Source: Fibrobacter sp. UWT2 (GTDB lineage Bacteria > Fibrobacterota > Fibrobacteria > Fibrobacterales > Fibrobacteraceae). From it: DNA of 43,413 nt. The position numbers and the translations under genes are program-made. The stretch is taken from contig NZ_FRBF01000022.1 of the NCBI RefSeq assembly GCF_900142545.1, positions 1-43,413 on the forward strand, written 5' to 3'. This document shows positions 18,557 through 26,528 of this stretch, piece by piece (positions within the stretch are counted from its first letter, which is position 1; each line of letters begins with the position of its first letter). Below the pieces are notes generated by a model. The model did not search any database. It was not told where the DNA came from and worked only from the letters and a program-made list of their open reading frames with translations.

Positions 18557-19972
18557 ATGGCTAAAATCGCTAAAGTTTGGGCTCGTCAGATCCTGGATTC
18601 CCGTGGCAATCCGTCTCTCGAAGTCGATGTTACTCTTGACAACGGTATCGTTGGTCACGCTGCTGTTCCGAGTGGTGCTTCCACCGGCGAACGCGAAGCT
18701 TGCGAACTCCGCGACGGTGACAAGAAGACTTACTGCGGTAAGGGCACTCTCACTGCTGTGAAGAATGTGAACACCAAGATTGCTAAGAAGATCATCGGCA
18801 TGGATCCGTCCAAGCAGACTGAAGTTGACGACGCCATGATCGCTCTCGACGGCAACCGCATGCTCAAGAACAAGCTCGGTGCAAACGCCATCCTCGGCGT
18901 TTCCATGGCTGTTTGCGTTGCTGCCGCTAAGGACGCTGGCCTTCCGCTTTACCAGTACATCGCCAAGCTCCATGGCACCAAGAAGCTCACGCTCCCGTGC
19001 CCGATGTGCAACGTGATCAACGGCGGTGCTCACTCCTCCGCTCCTATCGACTTCCAGGAATTCATGATCGCTCCGGTTGGCGCCAAGACTTTCTCCAAGG
19101 GCCTCCAGATGGTCACCGAAATCTTCCACGCCCTCAAGGCTGTGCTGAAGAAGGCCGGCTTCGACACCACCGTTGGTGACGAAGGTGGCTTCGCTCCTGG
19201 CGTTTCTATCAAGCCGGCTAAGAACAAGTTCGGTTACGAAATCACTGGCGTGATGACCCTCGAAAAGGCTCTCGACGCCCTCAAGGCTGCAACCACCAAT
19301 GCCGGTTACAAGTTCGGCACTGACATCAAGATCGCTCTTGACGTTGCTTCTTCTGAATTCTGCGACAAGAACACCAAGGCTGGCAAGCCGGAAACCTACA
19401 CCTTCAAGAAGAGCACCAAGAAGACTGTCAAGTCTGCCGATATGGTGAAGCTCTACGAAAAGCTCATCGACAAGTACTCCATCTTCTCCATTGAAGACGG
19501 TCTCGACGAAGCTGACTGGGCTGGCTGGAAGGTCATGACCGACAAGCTCGGTGGCAAGATCAACCTCGTGGGTGACGACCTGTTCGTTACCAACCCGACC
19601 ATCTTCGACGAAGGCATCAAGGCTGGCATCGCCAACGCTATCCTCATCAAGGTGAACCAGGTGGGTTCTGTGTCCGAAACTCTCGCTGCTATCAAGCGCG
19701 CTCAGAACGAAGGCTATGCTCCGATCGTTTCTCACCGCTCTGGCGAAACCGAAGACACCTTCATTGCTGACCTCGCCGTCGGTACCGCCGCTGGCCAGAT
19801 CAAGACCGGTTCTCTCTCCCGTACGGACCGCGTTTGCAAGTACAACCGCTTGCTCCGCATCGAAGAAGAACTCGGCAAGGCTGCCGTGTACGCCGGTGAC
19901 CCGCGCAAGGCTTGCAAGGCCCCTGCTAAGAAGGCTTGCGGTTGCAAGAAGGCTTGCAAGAAGGCCAAGTAA
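18557..19972 (+). CDS. eno: Enolase with an unusual Cys/Lys-rich C-terminal tail
   Basis: A 471-residue enolase, converting 2-phosphoglycerate to phosphoenolpyruvate in glycolysis. Hallmarks are the N-terminal [12 protein letters not shown], the mobile loop [27 protein letters not shown], the [11 protein letters not shown] strand with the catalytic lysine, the SHRSGETED loop and [25 protein letters not shown] near the end. The usual length is about 430. Here the last 22 residues (450-471) form an appended tail of Lys, Ala and four Cys (453, 461, 463, 467) after the family end. The start follows AGAAGG. A terminator follows, so it is a single-gene unit with strongly biased, highly expressed codon use. 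Confidence 0.97.
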   Translation: MAKIAKVWARQILDSRGNPSLEVDVTLDNGIVGHAAVPSGASTGEREACELRDGDKKTYCGKGTLTAVKNVNTKIAKKIIGMDPSKQTEVDDAMIALDGNRMLKNKLGANAILGVSMAVCVAAAKDAGLPLYQYIAKLHGTKKLTLPCPMCNVINGGAHSSAPIDFQEFMIAPVGAKTFSKGLQMVTEIFHALKAVLKKAGFDTTVGDEGGFAPGVSIKPAKNKFGYEITGVMTLEKALDALKAATTNAGYKFGTDIKIALDVASSEFCDKNTKAGKPETYTFKKSTKKTVKSADMVKLYEKLIDKYSIFSIEDGLDEADWAGWKVMTDKLGGKINLVGDDLFVTNPTIFDEGIKAGIANAILIKVNQVGSVSETLAAIKRAQNEGYAPIVSHRSGETEDTFIADLAVGTAAGQIKTGSLSRTDRVCKYNRLLRIEEELGKAAVYAGDPRKACKAPAKKACGCKKACKKAK

Positions 19973-20000
19973 TTTTCTAAACCAATAGAACTTACTGAAA

Positions 20001-20033
20001 GAGGCGTCCCTATCAAGGGATGCTTCTTTTTTT
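20001..20033 (+). terminator. Intrinsic terminator after eno
   Basis: GAGGCGTCCCT (20001-20011) pairs with AGGGATGCTTC (20016-20026), two G-U pairs, across ATCA and is followed by T7. Confidence 0.9.
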
Positions 20034-20199
20034 GTGCACCGTAAGGTGTCCACGAAAATAAACCGTTGATCTGTTTTTGTACAAACTAACGCCCGCATTA
20101 CATTCTTTTTTATGGTAAAAAATCGTGACGCCGTTCTCATATTCCGGGGTTTTGTGCACGTTTCGTGAACATTTATTCTTTTAATAAGCTCTTTTTGCT

Positions 20200-20227
20200 T
20201 TGAAATTCGGGGTACAAAATTTATTTT
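20200..20227 (+). promoter_or_regulatory. Promoter of the GH45 pair
   Basis: TTGAAA (20200-20205), a 16-nt spacer and TATTTT (20222-20227) lie 48 nt before the first GH45 start. The rest of the 242-nt gap (20034-20275) is AT-rich, with a small CACC-GTAA-GGTG inverted repeat near 20038-20049 and GTGCAC motifs. I see no gene in it. Confidence 0.5.
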
Positions 20228-20275
20228 TAGAAAGTAAATTGCCAATATTGGGGTTGGCGCATAAAAAGAGGTTTT

Positions 20276-21895
20276 ATGAAACGTAAATTGTTCAAGTCTA
20301 TGCTTACGGCCGGTGCGGTCGCCATGATCTGCGCTTGCGGCGATGACGCCAATTCGAGCGGAGCTTCTGACCAGCAGCCGTTATCGGGTCTTTCTTCGGA
20401 GACATCCAATCCGCAGAATCAGCAGAATCCGGGACTGTCTTCGGCGATTACCGATCCCCAAAACCCGACGTCTTCTGCTTCGGAACCCGTTGCAGCCAAT
20501 CCTTGCGACAAGCTGGTGCTGACTTCTGCGGCATGGCTGCTTAATGTGGATACGGAATGGCTCATTTATCCCGATGGCCGCGTGACGGATTTCACGGGTA
20601 ACAATGTCGGCTCTTATGCAGATGGCGTAATCCACAATTTTGCAGGCGAACCAGTGATGCAGGGTGTTGACCTGACGGTGCTTCCCATTTGCCAACCGAA
20701 TGCGACGGTGGATCCCCATACGGGTGAAGTGACGGTTGTGAGCTCGTCTTCTGTGGGTGGCACGGAACCGACCGACCCGACTTCCAGTGTGGAAGGTACT
20801 GAACCTGTAGAAGCCAGCTCTAGCAGCGCCGAACCTGTCAAGACGACTGGCAACCCCGAAGAAGACATCAAGAAGTATCCTGTGCCTACGCTCAAGAACA
20901 TTTTGGGCAACGGTACCAGCGGCTGGAACACCCGCTACTGGGATGCCTGTAAGCCCCACTGCTCCCAGACGAGTACTGATGGCGCAGAAGGCAAGCCGAA
21001 AATTAATACTCAGGAAGAATACGAGGCCAGCCATTACACGGCCCGCGTTTGCAATATCCACGATATTGAAATTCCGACATTCACCTACAGCAAGGGTCTG
21101 GAACGTTACTGGATCGGTATCCAGAATACTCCTAATGCATGCGATGAAGCCCAGCCTGCAACGGGCGGCGGCTTTACCTGCACCGACATGGCTCCTGTGG
21201 CTGTGAACGATACGTTGGCATACGCTTTCGTTGCCGGTAGCGCCTCGACAACTTCTTGCGGCAAGTGCTTCCACTTGCAGTATGACGGTTCGTTCAAGGA
21301 TGCCGACGGTGGCAATGCCGCCAAGGCAACGCACAAGGCCCTTAAGGGTAAGCATATCATTGTCATGGCTTCCAACATCGGTCACGATGTGAAGGCCGGC
21401 CAGTTCGACCTGATGGTACCGGGCGGTGGTCCGGGTATCTTCAATGCGCTCAACCTGATGGTTGATCGTAGCGATATCGTATGGGGCGCCCAGTACGGTG
21501 GCTTCTTGACATACTGCCAGAGCAACGACAAGTGCGGTTATGATGGATCGCTGGATTGCTACCAGAGCTGCATCAAGGATATGTGCGACGCTGCATTCGC
21601 CGACTCCAAGTATCCGAACTTGCTCCGCGGTTGCCACTGGTTTGCCGATTGGTACATGGCTGCCGACAATCCGACCTACCAGTGGGAAGAAGTGGATTGC
21701 CCGCAGTACTTGCTTGACAAGTATTCTACGACCATCAGCACTTCCATTGAAACCAAGATTCTGTTCCAGTCCGATTGGTCTGCCTATAAGGGCGGTGACT
21801 TTATCACGACGGACGCTTGCAACAGTACTCCCAATGCACAGGGCGAATACTGCGACCCGGAACAGTTGGCTGCTGACAAGGCCAAGACCTACTAG
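20276..21895 (+). CDS. Glycoside hydrolase family 45 endoglucanase, lipoprotein (copy 1)
   Basis: A 539-residue protein. The signal peptide ends in the lipobox ICAC, followed by GDD, so it is predicted to be lipid-anchored. Residues 24-210 form a low-complexity Ser/Pro/Asn/Glu linker with an intervening cysteine-containing stretch (ANPCDKLVLTSAAW). The GH45 domain starts with NTRYWDACKPHC (218-229), where Asp223 is the expected catalytic base; the catalytic acid is expected at Asp378 in FDLMVPGGG. Many cysteines suggest disulfides, as is normal in this family. It hydrolyses internal beta-1,4-glucan bonds of cellulose. The second copy follows 21 nt later with the same ribosome-binding leader (GAGGTTTTATGAA), indicating tandem duplication and an operon. 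Confidence 0.93.
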   Translation: MKRKLFKSMLTAGAVAMICACGDDANSSGASDQQPLSGLSSETSNPQNQQNPGLSSAITDPQNPTSSASEPVAANPCDKLVLTSAAWLLNVDTEWLIYPDGRVTDFTGNNVGSYADGVIHNFAGEPVMQGVDLTVLPICQPNATVDPHTGEVTVVSSSSVGGTEPTDPTSSVEGTEPVEASSSSAEPVKTTGNPEEDIKKYPVPTLKNILGNGTSGWNTRYWDACKPHCSQTSTDGAEGKPKINTQEEYEASHYTARVCNIHDIEIPTFTYSKGLERYWIGIQNTPNACDEAQPATGGGFTCTDMAPVAVNDTLAYAFVAGSASTTSCGKCFHLQYDGSFKDADGGNAAKATHKALKGKHIIVMASNIGHDVKAGQFDLMVPGGGPGIFNALNLMVDRSDIVWGAQYGGFLTYCQSNDKCGYDGSLDCYQSCIKDMCDAAFADSKYPNLLRGCHWFADWYMAADNPTYQWEEVDCPQYLLDKYSTTISTSIETKILFQSDWSAYKGGDFITTDACNSTPNAQGEYCDPEQLAADKAKTY

Positions 21896-21916
21896 TCTTG
21901 GCTCCCGAGAGGTTTT

Positions 21917-23365
21917 ATGAATCGTAAGTTATTCAAGAGTCTGATTGCTGCAAGTGCAGTCGCCATGATTTGCGCTTGCGGTGACGAAGCTGCTTCTAAT
22001 AATGCTACAAATCCGAATTCGGTTGTTGATCCGGGTACGGGCCTGGTAGATAATCCCGGTTCTACTCCTGTGGTGACTGACCCGAGCAATCCGGGCAACA
22101 CGCAGAATCCGGGAACTGTCACGGACCCGACATCGAATGTGAGCGACACGAGTGTTACCAATCCGACGAATCCGGGAAACACGACAAACCCTGGTGACCC
22201 GCAGAATCCGGCGTCGAGCTCGGGAGTGAATCCGCAGAATCCGGACGATCCGATTACGACGCCTATAACAAGCAGTAATTCTGTGAATACGGAGCCGGAA
22301 CTCGGCCCCGACGGATTCCCGACTCTTGAATCTTACGGTGCACCTTCGCCTGAATACACCAAGGACATTAGCGCTACGGCAAAACGCGGCTGGAATACCC
22401 GCTACTGGGATGCTTGCAAGCCGCATTGCTCCTGGCTTAAGGAAAGTTCTAACGATAAAACTCGTGCAGATACTTCTTCTAACGAGGCGTTCCTTGCCGA
22501 CTATGGCACTGCACGTAACTGCAACATCCACGATGTCGAAGTCCCCACCTTTACCTTGGGTGACGTCAGTAAGGCTTGGTTCGGTTACAACGGGACCAGA
22601 AGCGCTTGCGGCGACGAAAAGGAAAAGGGCGTGTTCACCTGCACGGACATGGCGCCGATTGCCGTGAACGACACTCTTTCCTATGCATACGTTGCAGGCA
22701 CTGCCGACAGCAAGTGTGGCAAGTGCTATCACTTGCAGTACGACGGTCATTTCGCGAACGAGATGGAAAACAACCCGCCCAGGGAAACCCACAAGGCTCT
22801 CAAGGGCAAGCACATGATCGTGATGGCCTCTAATATCGGTATGGATGTGGCTGGCGGCAATCCTAATCTTCCGGCAGGTCAGTTCGACTTGATGGTGCCG
22901 GGTGGTGGCGTGGGCGCTTTTGACGCTCTTACTACCCAGGTGAAAAAAGGCAGCGACTTTAACTGGGGTGCAGGCTTTGGCGGGTTCCTGACTGAATGCC
23001 AGAACCAGCTCGGCTACGATGCTACTCTCGTTGCATACCAGACCTGCATCAAGGATATGTGCGACGCGGCCTTCGGCGACGCCGGCCTCCCGAACCTGTT
23101 GCGCGGTTGCCACTGGTTTGCCGACTGGTACATGGCCGCAGACAATCCGACCTACTACATCGAAGAAGTGGAATGTCCGCAGTACTTGATTGACCATTAC
23201 ATGAGCCGATACAACACCTCTCTAGAAAACAACTTCAAGAAGGTGACGGACTGGTCCACGTTCAAGGAAGGCGACGTGCTCGATACGCTCCACTGCTGGA
23301 AGGCGGGCGAAGCTCCTCCGGAAAACGGCTGGCAGAATCCGAGCGCCGGTTGCGACGTGCAATAA
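21917..23365 (+). CDS. Glycoside hydrolase family 45 endoglucanase, lipoprotein (copy 2)
   Basis: A 482-residue paralogue of the preceding gene. It has the same signal peptide and lipobox (ICAC-GDE) and a linker with many Asn-Pro units (about residues 25-115) instead of the Ser/Glu linker of copy 1. The catalytic domain is NTRYWDAC (160-167) with Asp165, and FDLMVPGGG with Asp324. The stretches CHWFADWYMAADNPTY and CIKDMCDAAF are shared by both copies. The catalytic halves are conserved while the linkers differ. A strong terminator follows, so the two genes probably form one transcript for cell-surface cellulases. Confidence 0.93.
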   Translation: MNRKLFKSLIAASAVAMICACGDEAASNNATNPNSVVDPGTGLVDNPGSTPVVTDPSNPGNTQNPGTVTDPTSNVSDTSVTNPTNPGNTTNPGDPQNPASSSGVNPQNPDDPITTPITSSNSVNTEPELGPDGFPTLESYGAPSPEYTKDISATAKRGWNTRYWDACKPHCSWLKESSNDKTRADTSSNEAFLADYGTARNCNIHDVEVPTFTLGDVSKAWFGYNGTRSACGDEKEKGVFTCTDMAPIAVNDTLSYAYVAGTADSKCGKCYHLQYDGHFANEMENNPPRETHKALKGKHMIVMASNIGMDVAGGNPNLPAGQFDLMVPGGGVGAFDALTTQVKKGSDFNWGAGFGGFLTECQNQLGYDATLVAYQTCIKDMCDAAFGDAGLPNLLRGCHWFADWYMAADNPTYYIEEVECPQYLIDHYMSRYNTSLENNFKKVTDWSTFKEGDVLDTLHCWKAGEAPPENGWQNPSAGCDVQ

Positions 23366-23385
23366 GCTAGAATCAATATGATTTG

Positions 23386-23421
23386 AATAGTCCTGCGATA
23401 TTTTCGCGGGACTATTTTTTT
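23386..23421 (+). terminator. Intrinsic terminator after the GH45 pair
   Basis: AATAGTCCTGCGA (23386-23398) pairs with TCGCGGGACTATT (23404-23416), one G-U pair, across TATTT and runs into T7. Confidence 0.92.
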
Positions 23422-23435
23422 GTATCTTGTAGGGC

Positions 23436-24380
23436 ATGAATAAGAAGATCCTTGCCTTAAGTCTCGTTGCTTGTTCCCTTGTGTTTGCCGGGGAGCATTG
23501 GAATGTTGATGCGGGTGCGGTATCGATGAAGTACCTGAGTATGCAGGTGTCGGCTAGGACGGCGGCCCTTTCGGGGGCGGGCGTCGCCGATGCGACTCGC
23601 GCTTCTGACGTTTCGAGGAATCCGCTGGCGATGACCGACGTGGCCGAAGCTGAAGCGGGAATCAACCACATTATTTTCCCCGAGTATACTGCCGACGATT
23701 ATACGACGGCTTATGTGGTGCTTCCTTTTGCGGCGTTCAACTATCCGCTGGCTTTTTCGGCGGGTGCTGAATTTTTAGGCTACGACGGAATCGAGGGCCG
23801 CGACGAAGAAGGCTTCAAGACTTCTGACTATGGTGCTTATGCCTGGGCGCTTCAGGCGGGTCTCGGTAACCGCGACAAGGCTTTTAACTGGGCGCTTTCT
23901 GCTCGCTTTAGCCAGCAGACGATCGACGACGAATCGGCAATCGCCTTTTTGGGTGATGTCGGTGGCGCCTATCATGTGAACGAGTATTTTGCCTTTGGCG
24001 CAACACTCACGAACTTCGGTTACATGGGTGATTACGATGGCGAAAAAGAGACTGCTCCCATGGCCTTGCAGGCTGGCGTAACGGGTATTCTGCCCATAGC
24101 GAAACTCTTTAGCCTGGAAAGCGAATGGAACCTTCATGTATCTGCCGACGCTTACCGCCGTGCCGATATGCAGGATCCTGAATGGCGTTTTGGCGGCGAA
24201 CTCGATTACATGCAGACGCTTTTGCTGCGTGTAGGTTATGCGGCCCGCCCCGATACCGAAGATGGCGTGAGTGCGGGTATCGGACTCAATTTCGGGATGA
24301 TCTCCTTCGATTATGCCTACAGTCCCAAGAAGGCCTTTGATGGTGGCTACCACTATCTGACCCTTGGCATGAGATTCTAG
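23436..24380 (+). CDS. PorV/PorQ-like outer-membrane protein
   Basis: A 314-residue protein with a signal peptide cleaved near FAGEH (residue 19). The start of the mature part, SARTAALSGAGVADATRASDVSRNP, resembles the N-terminal hatch region of PorV, PorQ and UPF0164 proteins, which form FadL-like 14-stranded barrels. The C-terminus (GLNFGMISFDYAYSP to [10 protein letters not shown]) has the alternating pattern and terminal Phe of outer-membrane barrels. In type IX secretion, PorV shuttles cargo with sorting domains to the attachment complex. It lies right after two cellulases, and sorting-like tails occur on GH8 and GH26, so a role in secretion is plausible but unproven. Its stop overlaps that of the convergent activator gene. 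Confidence 0.72.
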   Translation: MNKKILALSLVACSLVFAGEHWNVDAGAVSMKYLSMQVSARTAALSGAGVADATRASDVSRNPLAMTDVAEAEAGINHIIFPEYTADDYTTAYVVLPFAAFNYPLAFSAGAEFLGYDGIEGRDEEGFKTSDYGAYAWALQAGLGNRDKAFNWALSARFSQQTIDDESAIAFLGDVGGAYHVNEYFAFGATLTNFGYMGDYDGEKETAPMALQAGVTGILPIAKLFSLESEWNLHVSADAYRRADMQDPEWRFGGELDYMQTLLLRVGYAARPDTEDGVSAGIGLNFGMISFDYAYSPKKAFDGGYHYLTLGMRF

Positions 24381-25279
24381 CTTCCGTGCTTTCTGATTTG
24401 ATAATATAGGCATCCTCGGCTGATGCCTAATTTTTTTGCGGTGGCCTTCCGGTTGCCCTTGTTTTTTTCTAGTTCCGAGTAGATCAGGTTCCATTCGGGC
24501 GAACTAGAATTGCGTCGAATGGGGCTTGTGTCGTAAAGGGAGGCGGGCTCGGTGACGGAGCGGACTTCGATTTGCTCGAGGAATTCTTCTTCCAGTATTT
24601 TAGATAAAGTAATTCCGTAGGGTTTGAGCAGAGAATAGCGCTGCAGGACATTCTTGAGTTGACGCACGTTGCCGGGCCATTCCTTGTTTGCGAGTAGCGG
24701 CATTTCTCTTGCAGAGAGGGCGGTACTGTCGCCGACTTCTTTCCAGATTTCCTGTGCGATAAGGGCGAAGTCCTCGCGATCCCGCAGGGGCGGAATCTTG
24801 ATGGGGAATACGTTTAGTCGAAAGTAAAGGTCTTCGCGGAATCGCCCGGCCCGGACTTCGGAACGTAAGTCGCGGTTGGTGGCGCAGACTAGCCGGAAGT
24901 CTACGGGGAGGGCGGTGGAGCTGCCGAGCGGCATGACGGAACGTTCCTGCAGAATGCGCAGCAGCTTGCATTGTATTTCGAGCGGCATCTCTCCGATTTC
25001 GTCGAGAAAGAGCGTGCCATGAGCCGCCGCCCGCACGATTCCCAGGCGCTCTTCGGAGGCGCCGGTAAAGGCGCCCTTGTGGTGACCTTCCAGGATGCTT
25101 TCGGAAAGCCCCTTGGCCACGGCCCCGCAATTGAGGGCTATAAAGGGGCCTTCCGAACGCTTGCTGTGGGCGTGGATAAAGCGGGCGGCAACTTCTTTGC
25201 CGCTGCCCGATTCCCCAAGCAGTAGCACCGAGATGTCGGAGCTTGCCGCAATGCGTAACATGGATTCGTGTCTGTTCAT
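24377..25279 (-). CDS. Sigma-54-dependent transcriptional activator without sensor domain
   Basis: A 300-residue protein consisting of an AAA+ domain and a Fis-type DNA-binding helix-turn-helix. Walker A is GESGSGKE (22-29). The sigma-54 contact loop GAFTGA is intact (69-74) and Walker B is [10 protein letters not shown] with Asp93 and Glu94. The arginine-containing [15 protein letters not shown] and the [12 protein letters not shown] sensor II block follow, and [19 protein letters not shown] is the C-terminal helix-turn-helix. Members usually carry an N-terminal receiver, GAF or PAS domain; here the AAA+ domain begins at once, as in PspF. Its target is not evident: I found no clear -24/-12 promoter. 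The last codon overlaps the stop of the PorV-like gene (shared CTAG, 24377-24380). Confidence 0.9.
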   Translation of the reverse strand: MNRHESMLRIAASSDISVLLLGESGSGKEVAARFIHAHSKRSEGPFIALNCGAVAKGLSESILEGHHKGAFTGASEERLGIVRAAAHGTLFLDEIGEMPLEIQCKLLRILQERSVMPLGSSTALPVDFRLVCATNRDLRSEVRAGRFREDLYFRLNVFPIKIPPLRDREDFALIAQEIWKEVGDSTALSAREMPLLANKEWPGNVRQLKNVLQRYSLLKPYGITLSKILEEEFLEQIEVRSVTEPASLYDTSPIRRNSSSPEWNLIYSELEKNKGNRKATAKKLGISRGCLYYQIRKHGS

Positions 25280-25327
25280 AAAGCCTCTATACTATACACG
25301 CTTTTTTTGAGGCTCTGAATACCAAAA

Positions 25328-25361
25328 GCGCGAATAATTTACATTCGCGCCTGTTTTTTTT
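25328..25361. terminator. Hairpin terminator in the gap before the sigma-54 activator gene
   Basis: GCGCGAAT (25328-25335) pairs perfectly with ATTCGCGC (25343-25350) across a 7-nt loop. On the minus strand it follows the lipoprotein gene and runs into TTTTGG; on the + strand it is followed by T8. It separates two minus-strand genes. Confidence 0.75.
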
Positions 25362-25375
25362 ACAAAATTAGTCGA

Positions 25376-26365
25376 TTAGTCTACGGCTATGCTTTTAAGG
25401 CAATTGTTGAATTCGGGGACATTTGAAACAGTGTAGAAGTCCACTACTCTAGATTGTGAACCCCTTTTGGAATCCGGTAAGAACCCATTACGGATCTTTT
25501 CTAGATCTGTTTCGGGCTTAGCTTTGCACAAGTCCTTGTTCACTACTTTTTGCGTGTAGCTGCCGGTACATGTGGTAGAACCGCTCGATACTTCCAGGCT
25601 CAGGTCAGCGGAAAGCAGGCCGTTTTTTTCATAATTCAGTTCGACCTTGTTGACCTTGAATGTGTATGTCTTTTCGCCTATCGAAAATGTCTGGCTTGTT
25701 TTCGATGTCTCGATGATTTTGATGTTGTTGTCCTTGATGGCCGCTTCGTTATTCTTGGTTGTTTCTTTATTGATCTGCAGGAGGCTAGGGAAGCTGGGAA
25801 AGATATAGTCTATTTGGCCTGCCAGGATACCGTACAATGTGGGCATGAACAGAGAATTCGTGTAGACGGCTTTTTCGATGTCTTCGAGGTACTTGTCGAA
25901 GAAGTATTCAATCTCCTTTTTGATTATCCCCTTGGAGAAGGACAACGAGATTGCCTTGAAGGCGTCGTCGCATGTGGCTTGCGGATTGTCCTTATCGTGG
26001 TAGCAGCCGGTATTGGTCCATGAGCCTTCGATGTCTCCGTTATTGTCTCCTACATAGATGTCCCCGTGGACGGTGTGGTTGGGGTACAATACCAGCGTAT
26101 CTCCGGTTAGCTCGAATTCAATGCTGTCGACATTGTCGGTAGGCGAGAGACTTTCCCAGGAAAAATCGTTGCCGTCCTGGACGCATGCGTCTACGGCATC
26201 ATCGGGCGTGATGATTAACAGCTGTTTCGCCTTGTCTACGGTATAGGTACCCGAGGTGGAAACGGAGTAGACGGTTTCGTCGTTGTTGGCGCTTGAAGAG
26301 TTGTCGTCACCGCAGGCAACAATAAAGAATACCGATGCCGCAGCGGCAATCAGCTTTTTTTTCAT
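25376..26365 (-). CDS. Hypothetical lipoprotein
   Basis: A 329-residue protein that I do not recognise by function. The signal peptide MKKKLIAAAASVFFIVAC ends in the lipobox IVAC and is followed by GDDNSSSANND, the short acidic/serine stretch common after the lipid cysteine in this organism (compare the GH45 lipoproteins). The mature part contains short beta-like segments (YSVSTSGTYTVDKAKQLL) and paired cysteines. A ribosome-binding site AAAGGAG precedes the ATG. It is probably an outer-membrane lipoprotein of the Fibrobacter type. Confidence 0.7.
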   Translation of the reverse strand: MKKKLIAAAASVFFIVACGDDNSSSANNDETVYSVSTSGTYTVDKAKQLLIITPDDAVDACVQDGNDFSWESLSPTDNVDSIEFELTGDTLVLYPNHTVHGDIYVGDNNGDIEGSWTNTGCYHDKDNPQATCDDAFKAISLSFSKGIIKKEIEYFFDKYLEDIEKAVYTNSLFMPTLYGILAGQIDYIFPSFPSLLQINKETTKNNEAAIKDNNIKIIETSKTSQTFSIGEKTYTFKVNKVELNYEKNGLLSADLSLEVSSGSTTCTGSYTQKVVNKDLCKAKPETDLEKIRNGFLPDSKRGSQSRVVDFYTVSNVPEFNNCLKSIAVD

Positions 26366-26479
26366 GATATGTTCTCCTTTAAGGGGTGTTTAGTTTGTCT
26401 GTACCGCTAAATTACTAAATCACTTTTGGGAAAAAAGTAAAAGGATTGTCCAATTTTTGCTTGGATTCGTGACATTTTT

Positions 26480-26508
26480 TTGACAATGCACTTGGATTTG
26501 AATATTTT
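26480..26508 (+). promoter_or_regulatory. Promoter of the GLUG-repeat protein gene
   Basis: A perfect TTGACA (26480-26485), a 17-nt spacer and TATTTT (26503-26508) precede the ribosome-binding site AAAGGAG at about 26516-26522. Confidence 0.7.
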
Positions 26509-26528
26509 TTATATAAAAGGAGAATATG

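Noticed and set aside
20034-20275. Sigma-54 promoter for the GH45 pair, suggested by the nearby activator
   Set aside because: No TGGC-N7-8-TGC type pair with correct spacing was found; a sigma-70-like pair is better.
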